A stretch of DNA of 31,405 bases from a virus. The position numbers and the translations under genes were made by a program. The stretch covers positions 1 to 31,405 of IMG/VR virus record IMGVR_UViG_3300025065_000028; one strand, written 5' to 3'. The notes beneath the pieces were generated by a model. That model ran no database searches, was not told the origin of the DNA, and saw nothing but the letters and a program-made list of their open reading frames with translations. Shown here one piece after another: positions 21,190 to 29,490 of this stretch (its first letter is position 1; each line of letters begins with the position of its first letter).

Positions 21190-22682
21190 TGGAGTGGACT
21201 CGCGCCTACATCAACGACCTGCCGGATTCGGCGTTCCTCTACGTCGAGTCGGGCGGCGAAAAGGACGACGACGGCAAGACCACACCGCGGTCGCTGCGGC
21301 ACTTCCCTTATCGCGACGCCAGCGGCAAGATCGACCTGCCGCACCTGCGCAACGCCATCGCGCGCATCCCGCAGAGCAAGATCCCCGCCGACGAGAAGGG
21401 ACCGATCCAGGACAAGGCGCGCAAGCTGCTGCAGGAGGAGAACGAGCGGCTCGCTGCGGCCCTCCCGCTGCGGTTCGTGCTCATGGCAGCCGAGGGCGAA
21501 CCAGCGGACGACGGCAACCGCCGGTGGTACCTCATCTTGCCCAAGGGCATGACTCGTGGGCAGGCGATGAAGGGACCGAAGGGCGGCATCAACGTCACCG
21601 ACGTCATGATCGATACCCTGGTTTCGACCTTCGGCAAGGAGCGCCCCGTCGGCGTTCATCACATGGACGAGCGCGCGAAGGACGATCCGCGGCTGCTCGA
21701 CCCGGAGCTCTCCGGCGCGTTCGGGTGGATCGAGCAACTCGAGAAGCGCGACAACGGCCTCTGGGCGTGTATCAACTGGACCGACGAGGGCGCCAGCCTG
21801 ATCAGCCGCAAGAAGTTCCGGTACTTCTCGATCGAGGCTGCCCGCGAACCCAACCGCAAGACGGGCGAGAAGGAGTTGTGCGTCACCGGCGGCACGCTCA
21901 CCAACACCCCGTTTTTCGACCTGCCCCCCCTGGAGCTCGCCGCTTCGGTGGTGGCCGACTTCTACAGAACCGAGGCCGTGGATTCCGCTGGCATGGGGCC
22001 AGAGGACGTCTCCCCGGCTGATGATGAGGAGGGCTCATTTATGAGTCTGTTCGAGGATCTGTCCTCGCTGCTCGGGGAGACCGTCACCGAGGACACGGCC
22101 AAGGATCTCATCGCTTCCCGCCTGCAGGCGACCACCGACGAGGTGGATACGCTCAAGGGCGAGCGCGAGGAACTGAAGGCCGAGATCGAAACGCTGAAGG
22201 CTTCGAAGGCCGAGGCGACCGAGTCGATCACCGCCCTCAACGACCGCGTCCTGGAGCTGGAAGCCAGCAAGGCGCGCGCGACCGAGGACGCCGCGATCGA
22301 CAAGGCGCTGGGGCGACAGGCCATCAGCAAGGCGCAGGCGGGCGACGCCGACGAGCCGAAGGCAGGCACGATCCGCGCCATGTGGCGCCTCGACGCCGGC
22401 CAGACGGCTGCGTTCCTGGCTTCCCTGCCCGACAACTACGCCACCACCGGCGGTGCCAAGGAGGGCAACGGTGGCGGCGGCGAGGAGCGCGACAAGCAGC
22501 CCAGCACGGAGCAGATCACCAAGGCGCTCGACGCCGAGGTGTTCCTCTGCGCGCTGGCCGCGAAGCGCGACGACGACGACATCGAGGCCGTGGTCGCCGA
22601 GCTCAACCAGGAGCACGACGGCGAAGGCACGCGCCTCTACAAGCTGATGGAGGAGGGCTACGATGGCACGCTGGCTTCCTGA
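21189..22682 (+). CDS. Mu gpI-like prohead protease with C-terminal scaffold
   Basis: A 497-aa protein starting by TGATG overlap with the portal. Residues 1-90 form a small charged domain (DSAFLYVESGGEKDDDGKTT, SLRHFPYRDASGKID) common before phage proteases. Residues about 95-255 match the Mu I protease: VGVHHMDERAKDDP, SGAFGWIEQLEKR, FRYFSIEA and the hallmark GGTLTNTPFF. After a linker the rest (about 285-497) is a charged coiled coil (TDEVDTLKGEREELKAEIET), the scaffold. The protease matures the prohead. An in-frame internal start (22041) could make the scaffold separately, as in Mu gene Z. Confidence 0.8.
   Translation: MEWTRAYINDLPDSAFLYVESGGEKDDDGKTTPRSLRHFPYRDASGKIDLPHLRNAIARIPQSKIPADEKGPIQDKARKLLQEENERLAAALPLRFVLMAAEGEPADDGNRRWYLILPKGMTRGQAMKGPKGGINVTDVMIDTLVSTFGKERPVGVHHMDERAKDDPRLLDPELSGAFGWIEQLEKRDNGLWACINWTDEGASLISRKKFRYFSIEAAREPNRKTGEKELCVTGGTLTNTPFFDLPPLELAASVVADFYRTEAVDSAGMGPEDVSPADDEEGSFMSLFEDLSSLLGETVTEDTAKDLIASRLQATTDEVDTLKGEREELKAEIETLKASKAEATESITALNDRVLELEASKARATEDAAIDKALGRQAISKAQAGDADEPKAGTIRAMWRLDAGQTAAFLASLPDNYATTGGAKEGNGGGGEERDKQPSTEQITKALDAEVFLCALAAKRDDDDIEAVVAELNQEHDGEGTRLYKLMEEGYDGTLAS
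22041..22682 (+). CDS. Internal in-frame scaffold protein (Mu gpZ-like)
   Basis: ATG 22041, in the frame of the protease gene, is preceded 7 bases upstream by GAGGAGGG (22026-22033), as good as any ribosome site in the window. The product would be the 213-aa coiled-coil part alone (MSLFEDLSSLLGETVTEDTA and on). Known relatives (Mu I/Z; lambda C/Nu3) make extra scaffold this way. Existence is inferred from sequence. Confidence 0.6.
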   Translation: MSLFEDLSSLLGETVTEDTAKDLIASRLQATTDEVDTLKGEREELKAEIETLKASKAEATESITALNDRVLELEASKARATEDAAIDKALGRQAISKAQAGDADEPKAGTIRAMWRLDAGQTAAFLASLPDNYATTGGAKEGNGGGGEERDKQPSTEQITKALDAEVFLCALAAKRDDDDIEAVVAELNQEHDGEGTRLYKLMEEGYDGTLAS

Positions 22683-23049
22683 CACCACGGAAGCGGTCGT
22701 CTACCCGCATCTCCGCTCCCTGAGCAACCTCTCGGGCTTCGAGGGGCGTCTCATGGAGTGGAGCGGCGGCGTCGTGCCGACCAGCTCCACCACGTCCGCC
22801 GCCTTCGGCGTGCTGGCCAACGCGGGCAACGCCGCGTCCGCCAACGTCGCGCTCGCCGTGGACGGCTACATCCAGGTCATCGCGGGCAACGACGTGCAGC
22901 CCGGCGGGTTCGGCGTCGCCGACGCCTCCGCCCGCGCGTGCATGACCGCGGTCACGTCTGCCTATTGCTACTCGGTGCGGTTCCTGGGGTCCGCGTCGAG
23001 CGGTGAGGCCGTGCGTGCGCTCATCCTCAACCCCCCCTGGAGGTTCTGA
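22663..23049 (+). CDS. Probable capsid decoration protein (DUF2190-like)
   Basis: A 128-aa, Gly/Ala/Val-rich, beta-type protein without signal peptide. The C-terminal phrase SVRFLGSASSGEAVRALILNPPWRF resembles the ending of small capsid cement proteins (a strand, then G-E-x-V/A-R and P-P). Its position just before the major capsid gene also fits. It starts within the last 20 bases of the protease-scaffold frame after GGAGGAGGG and overlaps the capsid gene by one base. It would stabilise the expanded head. Confidence 0.65.
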   Translation: MARWLPDTTEAVVYPHLRSLSNLSGFEGRLMEWSGGVVPTSSTTSAAFGVLANAGNAASANVALAVDGYIQVIAGNDVQPGGFGVADASARACMTAVTSAYCYSVRFLGSASSGEAVRALILNPPWRF

Positions 23050-24026
23050 TGCCCACCGGATCAGCAATCGCTCCGAACCTCACCCGACTCGCGAGGATGC
23101 GTGGCCGCAACATGGCCCGCGCGACCACGTGGCGGGCGGTCCCCAACATCCGGTCCGAGGAGGACAGCGAGACGGGGAGCTACGAGTCCTACGAGGCGGG
23201 CGCCTTCCTGCTCGACACCGAGGACACCACCACGCGGCAGTACATACGGCCCGCTCGCGCGCCGTACCTGTCCTTCGACGCAGGCGTGGCTTCCGGCGAC
23301 TACGAGCTCGCCGAGATCTACGCGATGAAGAAGGAGGACTTCCGCGAGACCAACAACTCCAGCGGCATGAAGCGCTGGCGCCGGATGACCGTCGCGTGCT
23401 CGAACCGTTTCGAGACTGCCATGGAGGTCACCCTGCGCGATGCGCTGTGGAGCGCCACCAACTTCACGTCGGGGGCGTGGCCGGCTGAGGACCAGTTCCA
23501 GTTGACGAGCGGCGACCCGTTCAAGCGGTTCCGCACGTACTGGAACACCATCGAGCTGGCCTCGGCGCTGATCGACACGGCCGACGAGAACCGCCACGTG
23601 TGGTTCAACCCGACCGCGCTGAACCATCTCCTGAGCCACGCCAAGCTGACCCGCTACTACTCCAAGGGCGAGTCCGCCAGCGCGGGGACCATGGAGATGC
23701 TGGCCGGCGAGATCCACGTTCCGGTGGCCAACATCCACGTCGGGCGCATGGTGCTCAACGCCGCCGCTCCGCGCGCCACGGCGTCCAACCAACGCGTCTG
23801 GAACGCCGCGTCGCTGTGGATGGGGTACATCCCGCCTGCGGTGACCGAGGAGGGCGACCAGACCGCCATCGTGCGCATCTGGGCCAACGAGGCGGATGCG
23901 GCGGTCAAGCGTGGCGAGGTGGACAACGGGACCGAGCACTACCGCTGGGTGCGCCAGGCGCACGTCAACGGCTGGGCTTGCCCCGACACCACCTACGGCC
24001 AGTACCGCACCACCGTGTACGCGTAG
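23049..24026 (+). CDS. Major capsid protein
   Basis: A 325-aa protein in the expected place after the protease/scaffold and decoration genes. It has features of an HK97-fold subunit: an N-terminal arm with basic residues (RLARMRGRNMARATTW), an extended loop region (DTTTRQYIRPARAPYL), a spine-helix part (ETNNSSGMKRWRRMTVACSN, ETAMEVTLRDALWSA) and a late domain with HVWFNPTALNHLLSHAKLTR and the C-terminal TEHYRWVRQAHVNGWACPDT. GGAGG precedes ATG 23049 by 5 bases. Assignment is from order, size and general pattern rather than a diagnostic motif. Confidence 0.8.
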   Translation: MPTGSAIAPNLTRLARMRGRNMARATTWRAVPNIRSEEDSETGSYESYEAGAFLLDTEDTTTRQYIRPARAPYLSFDAGVASGDYELAEIYAMKKEDFRETNNSSGMKRWRRMTVACSNRFETAMEVTLRDALWSATNFTSGAWPAEDQFQLTSGDPFKRFRTYWNTIELASALIDTADENRHVWFNPTALNHLLSHAKLTRYYSKGESASAGTMEMLAGEIHVPVANIHVGRMVLNAAAPRATASNQRVWNAASLWMGYIPPAVTEEGDQTAIVRIWANEADAAVKRGEVDNGTEHYRWVRQAHVNGWACPDTTYGQYRTTVYA

Positions 24027-24040
24027 AGGGGAGGTAAGGC

Positions 24041-24643
24041 ATGCCTGCTTCCAAGTGGATCAGCAACCCGGTCTTCCGGGGGTCCGCAACCCTCAACAGC
24101 GCCACGGGCGACACGCTCAACCTCCCGCGAGGCGGGTTGTACATCGGCGGCACGCAGATCACGGCTTCGGCCGCGCAGCTGAATGCCGCCCCCGTGGTGA
24201 TCAAGAAGGTGCTCAGCGCGCAGGCCTCCGGTCTGTCCGCTGCGGCCAACCGCGTCACCGTCGGGTTCAACGTCTCGTTGCCGTCAAACGCTGTCGTCGA
24301 GAAGGCGTGGGGTCGCATCTCCGCGCTGTTCGGCGGCAACGCCGCGTGCTCCAGTGTCGTCATGGACATGGGGCTCTCCGGCGCTGCGACGGTGGATGTG
24401 GACGGATTCATGGACGGCACCCAGGTGCTGTCCGGAGCCGGCGCGGCCGGGTACGTCAACCCGCGCAACATGGCGGCGGCGCAGGCGTTGTTCTCCAACG
24501 GCACCTGCTACGTCACCAGCGCGACGGACCTGCCGATCATCTCCCTCTCGGCGACCGGACACAACATGTCCACGCTGAGCACCGGGGTCGTGATCGGCTA
24601 CGTCCAGTACGTGCCGGCACCGGCTGGATCTTCGATCCCGTAG
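24041..24643 (+). CDS. Structural protein, possible head fibre or decoration
   Basis: A 200-aa Ala/Ser/Gly-rich beta-type protein. The N-terminal phrase (TGDTLNLPRGGLYIGGTQIT and ASAAQLN) is typical of phage head or collar decoration proteins. The rest is beta strands with short turns (VTVGFNVSLPSNAVVEKAWG). GGGGAGG lies upstream of ATG 24041. A UUCG-capped hairpin follows its stop, so it may be transcribed in a head block with the capsid gene. Confidence 0.55.
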   Translation: MPASKWISNPVFRGSATLNSATGDTLNLPRGGLYIGGTQITASAAQLNAAPVVIKKVLSAQASGLSAAANRVTVGFNVSLPSNAVVEKAWGRISALFGGNAACSSVVMDMGLSGAATVDVDGFMDGTQVLSGAGAAGYVNPRNMAAAQALFSNGTCYVTSATDLPIISLSATGHNMSTLSTGVVIGYVQYVPAPAGSSIP

Positions 24644-24652
24644 CCGCTCTGA

Positions 24653-24678
24653 GGTGTCCCGACTTCGGTCGGGGCACC
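24653..24678 (+). terminator. UUCG-capped hairpin, terminator or processing site
   Basis: An 11-bp stem (24653-24663 with 24668-24678, one G-U pair) closed by the extra-stable C(UUCG)G tetraloop. It lies in the 63-base gap after the 24041 gene. No T-run follows, so it is a weak intrinsic terminator at best; it could protect the capsid messages from 3' decay. Confidence 0.5.
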
Positions 24679-24706
24679 GACTGGGCCGCTACGGACAGGA
24701 GAGGCG

Positions 24707-25477
24707 ATGACCACCATCAGCAACTGCGGCGTCGCAGGCGTCTGGGACATGTCGGGCGCTGCTGGCGTTTCCTACTTCCGCGAGCTGCGCGTCGGCGCCG
24801 GGACGCCGGGAACGGCGAACGCGACTGGCGATCTGTACGTGACCAACCGTCTCGAACTGGACGGCGACTTCTACCACGACGGCGCGGGCACCATTCACGG
24901 CGTGGCACACACCGAGGTCATCGCGTCTGGGGTGGCCAACGCGCGCACGGTCGGCCGCAACGCGACGAGCGCCTGGACGCGCTACGACACGCTCAACGAC
25001 GAGTTCGAGGTCTACAAGAAGCTTGAGTACAATGCCGCGTCGGGCATCCAGAACCGGGCGCTCGCGGGGCTCGATCAACTCGCCACGCGGCAGGGCGACT
25101 GGTTTCGGTACAACCTCGGATCGGCCAACGGCGCCGCGGCCATGCTGTCGGCGCCGAACCCCTACAGCGGCACGGCCTGCATCATCACCGACTGGTTCCT
25201 GCGTGTGGAGAAGGTGGCGTCTGGCTGCTCGCATATCGAGGCCGGCATCACTTCCGGCGTCTCCACGGTCGGCGATCTGATGAAGTCGGGACCGATCACG
25301 GCTGCCGGCGCTTTCGCGAGGACACGCACCACCCAGCAGGGCGGCTCCGGCAACTCCGGGATGCCCGTCGTCTGGGGTGCGAACAACAAGCTCAACGTCA
25401 CGGCGTCGGGAGGGCACGCGGCCGGCGCTTCGAACTTCTCCGGGCACCTGTTCGTGTGCTGCAAGAAGGTGGACTGA
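24707..25477 (+). CDS. Structural protein, fibre- or decoration-like
   Basis: A 256-aa beta-rich protein. The N-terminal part (GDLYVTNRLELDGDFYHDGAGTIHG) has the strand-turn pattern common in phage fibre and decoration proteins. A C-terminal part has VEKVASGCSHIEAGITSG and ends HLFVCCKKVD. Its final TGATG overlap couples it to the next gene. Position between capsid and head-tail connectors suggests head fibre or spike; the role is inferred. Confidence 0.55.
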   Translation: MTTISNCGVAGVWDMSGAAGVSYFRELRVGAGTPGTANATGDLYVTNRLELDGDFYHDGAGTIHGVAHTEVIASGVANARTVGRNATSAWTRYDTLNDEFEVYKKLEYNAASGIQNRALAGLDQLATRQGDWFRYNLGSANGAAAMLSAPNPYSGTACIITDWFLRVEKVASGCSHIEAGITSGVSTVGDLMKSGPITAAGAFARTRTTQQGGSGNSGMPVVWGANNKLNVTASGGHAAGASNFSGHLFVCCKKVD

Positions 25478-25938
25478 TGGCTGCATACGTCTCGGCAGTG
25501 ACCTTTTCCCAGGTGAGCGCGGGAGGGTGGACCCCCGCGCAGCGGCTCAACATCGGCGAGATCGCCAGGATCGATTCGCTGCTACTGAGCGCCGCGACGT
25601 CCACGGTCTCCCAGGTCCGCATCGAGATCGGCTATGGGGCCAGCGGCGCGTCCGCGGGTTCCGCGCGTGTGCTCATGCCGGAAACGACCCTGGACCTGCC
25701 CCCCGTCGCAGGCGCCTGGAACATCTCGAGCATCGCAGGCACTGCGCAGCTCTGCCACAAGCAGACGTTCACCGACGAACCCGTCCGCATCGAGTGGGGC
25801 TATCCTGTCGCCGCGCCGTGGATCTACTCCGGGACGACGCTGCTGTCCGGTGGTGGCGCGTTCGCTCGGATGCGCGGCCTCAACGCGACCGGCTCCGGCT
25901 ACGACTTCACGCTGTACGTCAAGGAGGGCGACGAATAG
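25477..25938 (+). CDS. Structural beta protein, unknown role
   Basis: A 153-aa protein of beta type (IARIDSLLLSAATSTVSQVR, IEIGYGASGASAGSARVLMP). It begins at ATG 25477, overlapping the previous stop, with AAGGTGG upstream. It is one of three consecutive strand-rich genes between the capsid and the connectors, so it is probably part of the same head-surface structure. Confidence 0.55.
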   Translation: MAAYVSAVTFSQVSAGGWTPAQRLNIGEIARIDSLLLSAATSTVSQVRIEIGYGASGASAGSARVLMPETTLDLPPVAGAWNISSIAGTAQLCHKQTFTDEPVRIEWGYPVAAPWIYSGTTLLSGGGAFARMRGLNATGSGYDFTLYVKEGDE

Positions 25939-25940
25939 AG

Positions 25941-26414
25941 ATGCCGCAATGGAACTCAGCCCTGACCAGCGCCCTGCGCTTCACGGACGCCACGCCGTCG
26001 GGAGGCACCAACCCGACGAGCGGCGAGGTGCAGGCGATGTGGCTGGCGGACCACTACATGCTCAGGGCGCGGCTCGCAACGGTCGGGTTGTCGGCGACGG
26101 TCGGATCGAACACGCCGGCGCGCACGCTCATGGCGCAGGTCGAGGCGTACTGCCTCTGCGCCGACTACGAGGAGACCTACGCGTCGCGCACGGGCAAGGC
26201 GGTATCCAAGCACTCGGTGTCGCTGCGTGGCCATTGCTCGTCGTGGATGACGAAGCTCACGGACGATCCGCACATCCTGGCTAGCCTGTCGGGCGCGACG
26301 CTCATCGCAGCACGCGTGCCGTCCATCTCCGGTAGCTTTACCGACGCCGTCTCCACGCTGTCAAACGTCGGCATGGAGGACGACGTCAACTTCACCCGCG
26401 AAAGCACCTGGTGA
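25941..26414 (+). CDS. Probable head-tail connector/adaptor protein
   Basis: A 157-aa protein starting 3 bases after the previous stop. Helical segments (VQAMWLADHYMLRARLATVG, TLMAQVEAYCLCADYEETY) fit the usual all-helical adaptor that binds under the portal, as expected from its place before the neck and tail-terminator genes. The motif match is weak; position is the main evidence. TGATG couples it to the next gene. Confidence 0.5.
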   Translation: MPQWNSALTSALRFTDATPSGGTNPTSGEVQAMWLADHYMLRARLATVGLSATVGSNTPARTLMAQVEAYCLCADYEETYASRTGKAVSKHSVSLRGHCSSWMTKLTDDPHILASLSGATLIAARVPSISGSFTDAVSTLSNVGMEDDVNFTRESTW

Positions 26415-27121
26415 TGCCTGCCGACGCCCTGACCATGAGCATCACCGGCCCCGACGGGCAGCAGTTCTCGGCGTCCATCGCCAAGAACCTCGGAGACCTG
26501 CCGACGAAGTGGATGCCCCGCGTGTGGTGGTACGTGGTCGAGTACTTCGGTCGCGTGCTCCAGAAGCGCAACTTCGAAACCGAGGGCGCCTACCTCGGCG
26601 AGGGCACGCAGTGGTACGGCATCGAGGACGTGTATCGGCAGGCCAAGGTCAGGCGCTACGGCTCCGGCGCCGACTTCATCGGGCGCGCGAGCGGCCAGAT
26701 GATGAAGGTGTACACCAACTTCCACGGGCCGGGCGGGATCTTCGAGGTCTCCGGCGACGGCATGAGCGTCACGTTCGGCGGCGAGGTGTTCGCGGGCGCT
26801 GGCGGCTCGGCGCGGTCGGGCGGCTCCATCCTCGGCGACGAGTACAGCCAGTACTACAACGACCTGCGCAAGCTGTTCGGGACCGGCGACAAGCTCCCCC
26901 CTGACGCGGAGTTCGAGCTCGGCAAGCTGATCGGCGCGATCTACCTGCAGCTGATGCGGATCCGCACAGGCACCCGATCCCGCTCCGGCGTCGAGTGGCG
27001 CCCCGACGGCGAACTCGCGGTGGTGGCCCTCGACGGCTTTCGCCCCGGCGACATCGACGCGCTGATTCGCAGCATGGAGACTGAACTCGGCTTCGGTCGC
27101 AGCGCCGGGAGGGCTGCCTGA
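26414..27121 (+). CDS. Probable neck/tail-completion protein
   Basis: A 235-aa protein, mixed alpha/beta, with a central region (YLGEGTQWYGIEDVYRQAKV, RRYGSGADFIGRASGQMMK) reminiscent of Mu gpG-like virion morphogenesis proteins. The tail segment (GTRSRSGVEWRPDGELAVVA) is beta. It starts at ATG 26414 overlapping the previous stop and ends in TGATG overlap with the next gene. Function is inferred from order. Confidence 0.5.
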   Translation: MPADALTMSITGPDGQQFSASIAKNLGDLPTKWMPRVWWYVVEYFGRVLQKRNFETEGAYLGEGTQWYGIEDVYRQAKVRRYGSGADFIGRASGQMMKVYTNFHGPGGIFEVSGDGMSVTFGGEVFAGAGGSARSGGSILGDEYSQYYNDLRKLFGTGDKLPPDAEFELGKLIGAIYLQLMRIRTGTRSRSGVEWRPDGELAVVALDGFRPGDIDALIRSMETELGFGRSAGRAA

Positions 27122-27672
27122 TGGCCCTCAGCGCCACCGGGATGTACGCCGAGCGCGTGGCCCGCGGCTGCTCGTCGCTGCTCGCTCACAGCGCCTACGG
27201 GCTGGCTGCCCGCTGCTCCGCGATCAACTCGGCCATGGGCGACAGCGTGGTGCTCCCGGGTATCGCAGACTGGTCATCGCTCAACCAGCAGGACGTGGGG
27301 ATCATCCCCGATCCCCCCGCTTACGAGATGTTCACCACCGACGAGGCCGAACCCGAGTCCATCGTGGTCGGCCCGATCGAGGTGGGCGTCAGCGTCACCG
27401 TCAAGGCGTGGCTGCCGGCGTCGGTGACCGTCGGCGAGTGGAACATCGCGACGCCGATGTACCGGCGCCTGTCGTGGGCGATGCGGGCGATGTTCGTCGA
27501 GCGCGTGCGCTACGGCGGCCGAACGCTCAACGACTACGAGAACGTGCTCACGCTCGGCAACATCCGAACCGCGCCGATCGTGAACTGGCAACCAGGAGAC
27601 GAACCCCACATGGCCGGCGTCGGCGTCGAGCTGACGATGTCCGTGACCGTGTGCGAACAGGACACATTCTAG
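27121..27672 (+). CDS. Probable tail terminator protein
   Basis: A 183-aa protein immediately before the tail tube gene. The pattern VVGPIEVGVSVTVKAWLP, then TPMYRRLSWAMRAMFVERVR and HMAGVGVELTMSVTVCEQDT (alternating strands with a central helix) fits the terminator/neck proteins that cap phage tails. Order in the operon supports it; no diagnostic motif is visible. Confidence 0.55.
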   Translation: MALSATGMYAERVARGCSSLLAHSAYGLAARCSAINSAMGDSVVLPGIADWSSLNQQDVGIIPDPPAYEMFTTDEAEPESIVVGPIEVGVSVTVKAWLPASVTVGEWNIATPMYRRLSWAMRAMFVERVRYGGRTLNDYENVLTLGNIRTAPIVNWQPGDEPHMAGVGVELTMSVTVCEQDTF

Positions 27673-27684
27673 GAGGGTCCTGCA

Positions 27685-29103
27685 ATGGCAACGAGCAGGC
27701 AGCAACACAAGGATCTCGTCGGCGCCGTGCAGGAGCAGGCGGCGTTCCAGACCGCGCGCGTCAACCTGTCGGGGGGGCACTGCTTCCCCTGCCAGAGCTT
27801 CAACCTGCGCGGGATCGTCAACGAGGAGGTCTACGCCGACCACACCGGGCGCATGGTGCGGACCTCGAGCACGGTCAACGCGGGTGCCGCGGAGTGGGAT
27901 GGCGTGTTCCAGATCCGCCCGCACGGCAACCCCGCCGCGCCCGTGGACTTCCAGCCGTTCATCGGCAACGGCATGTTCTCGGCGGCGCTCGCCTACGGCA
28001 ACTCGGCGACCATGTCCGGGACGCGGACGGTGCTCTCGGCGCACATCTCCAATCCGTCGGGCCTGACCGCGGGCATGATGATCCCGATCGAGACCAGCGC
28101 GGGCACCAGCAACTACAACCCGCGGCTGCTCGTCAGCGTCTCGGCGGGCACGAGCGCCGGTTCGGGCGGCAAGATCACGTGGCGGCCGCCGCTCACCGCG
28201 GCACCGGGCAGCGGCGCGAGGATCAAGCCGTCGCGGACGTTCCGGCTCGCCAACAGCGCGACCGACACCGCGTTCACCAACCAGTCGTGGGGGACGTCGA
28301 TCTCGCGGAAGACGTGGGGATCGTGGGTCAACACCTACACGATCAACCTCAACAACAACACGCCGCCCACGATGCAACTCGACGGCGGCGCTCGAGGCTA
28401 TGCGCAGGCTGGCCCGACGTCGCTGGCCTCGGCGATCACGACCGCAGCCGGCACCGACATCCGCCTCGTGGACGCCGACCAGGTGGACGAGGGTTTCGTG
28501 ATGGTGTTCGGCAGCGAGAACATGCTGCTCAAGACCAAGAACGGCGACGGCACGTTCACCGTTCCGACCTCGGCACGCGGCCTCAACGGCACCGTTGCCA
28601 CGAGCCACGTCGCGAACATCGGCGTCACGGTCCAGAAGCCCACGCCGAGCTTCAACGGCTCGCCGATCCCGCCTCAGTATTGCGTCGTGGACGTCGGTGG
28701 AAAGAGCGCGGCGAGTAGCACTGTCGAGCGCCTGGAGGGCACCGACGCCACATTCACGATCGGTGACGGCATCGTGCCCGATGAGCAGCTGTTCGGCGAC
28801 GACTGGACCGTCCCCAGCCTCGGCAAGGGCGACGAAGTGGCACCGCAGCTGCAGGTCACGTCGAGGCTCGATCAGGACCAGATGAAGCGCTGGAACCAGG
28901 CGCAGGACGGCGACCAACTCGGCGCCGTGGCCCGCCTCGGTCGGCGCTCCGGGACGATGTTCGCGATCGGCTGCCCCTACATGCTGGTGCGCAGCACCGA
29001 GCAGAGCGAGGGCGACGGGCAGGGCAGCATCCCGATGACCTTCACGTTCGAGGCCCGCGGCGCGCGGAGCGGTCTCGACGCCGTGTATTTCATGACCGCG
29101 TGA
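27685..29103 (+). CDS. Major tail (tube) protein
   Basis: A 472-aa beta-rich protein placed just before the tail chaperone pair, the standard place for the tube subunit. It has long Thr/Ser/Gly/Asn-rich strands (RTSSTVNAGAAEWDGVFQIR, SGTRTVLSAHISNPSGL), internal repeats of strand-turn type and the C-terminal TFTFEARGARSGLDAVYFMT. It is longer than the simplest tube proteins (about 200-250 aa), suggesting added immunoglobulin-like or decoration domains. AGGAGGG lies 7 bases upstream of ATG 27685. Confidence 0.75.
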   Translation: MATSRQQHKDLVGAVQEQAAFQTARVNLSGGHCFPCQSFNLRGIVNEEVYADHTGRMVRTSSTVNAGAAEWDGVFQIRPHGNPAAPVDFQPFIGNGMFSAALAYGNSATMSGTRTVLSAHISNPSGLTAGMMIPIETSAGTSNYNPRLLVSVSAGTSAGSGGKITWRPPLTAAPGSGARIKPSRTFRLANSATDTAFTNQSWGTSISRKTWGSWVNTYTINLNNNTPPTMQLDGGARGYAQAGPTSLASAITTAAGTDIRLVDADQVDEGFVMVFGSENMLLKTKNGDGTFTVPTSARGLNGTVATSHVANIGVTVQKPTPSFNGSPIPPQYCVVDVGGKSAASSTVERLEGTDATFTIGDGIVPDEQLFGDDWTVPSLGKGDEVAPQLQVTSRLDQDQMKRWNQAQDGDQLGAVARLGRRSGTMFAIGCPYMLVRSTEQSEGDGQGSIPMTFTFEARGARSGLDAVYFMTA

Positions 29104-29127
29104 ACCCGCAGCCCTGGAGGGGACATC

Positions 29128-29490
29128 ATGGCTGTTCGATTCAAGGTGCTCGTACCGTACCGCAGTAGCGTGGACCCCCGCGTGTGGTGGCGCTACGAGC
29201 CGATCACCGACGAGGAGCTGAAGGCGCACAACGAGCACGTGGAAGGTGAACACACCGAGGAGGAGGACGAGGCGCACTCCCGCGATCTCATCGCCCACGT
29301 CCGCGAGCTGTGGTTCGACGGCGAGAAGTTCGACGACCCCGACGACATCGCTGACACCATGATCGAGGGCAGCGGTTCCATGCTCGCGATCGAGGCGGTG
29401 CGCGCGATGTTGAGGAGGGCGTTCGTATCCGACGAGGATGCTCCCTTTCGTCGGGGCGGCGCTGCACTGGACACTGATTCGGGGGGCTAG
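29128..29490 (+). CDS. Tail assembly chaperone, upstream part (G-type)
   Basis: A 120-aa acidic protein (WWRYEPITDEELKAHNEHVE, then GEHTEEEDEAHSRDLIAHVR) located between tail tube and tape-measure genes, the position of lambda gpG. GGAGGGG precedes ATG 29128. It ends AALDTDSGG just at a run of six G (29481-29486), where a -2 or +1 shift would join it to the next frame to give the long GT-type product. The short form is the free chaperone. Confidence 0.75.
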   Translation: MAVRFKVLVPYRSSVDPRVWWRYEPITDEELKAHNEHVEGEHTEEEDEAHSRDLIAHVRELWFDGEKFDDPDDIADTMIEGSGSMLAIEAVRAMLRRAFVSDEDAPFRRGGAALDTDSGG

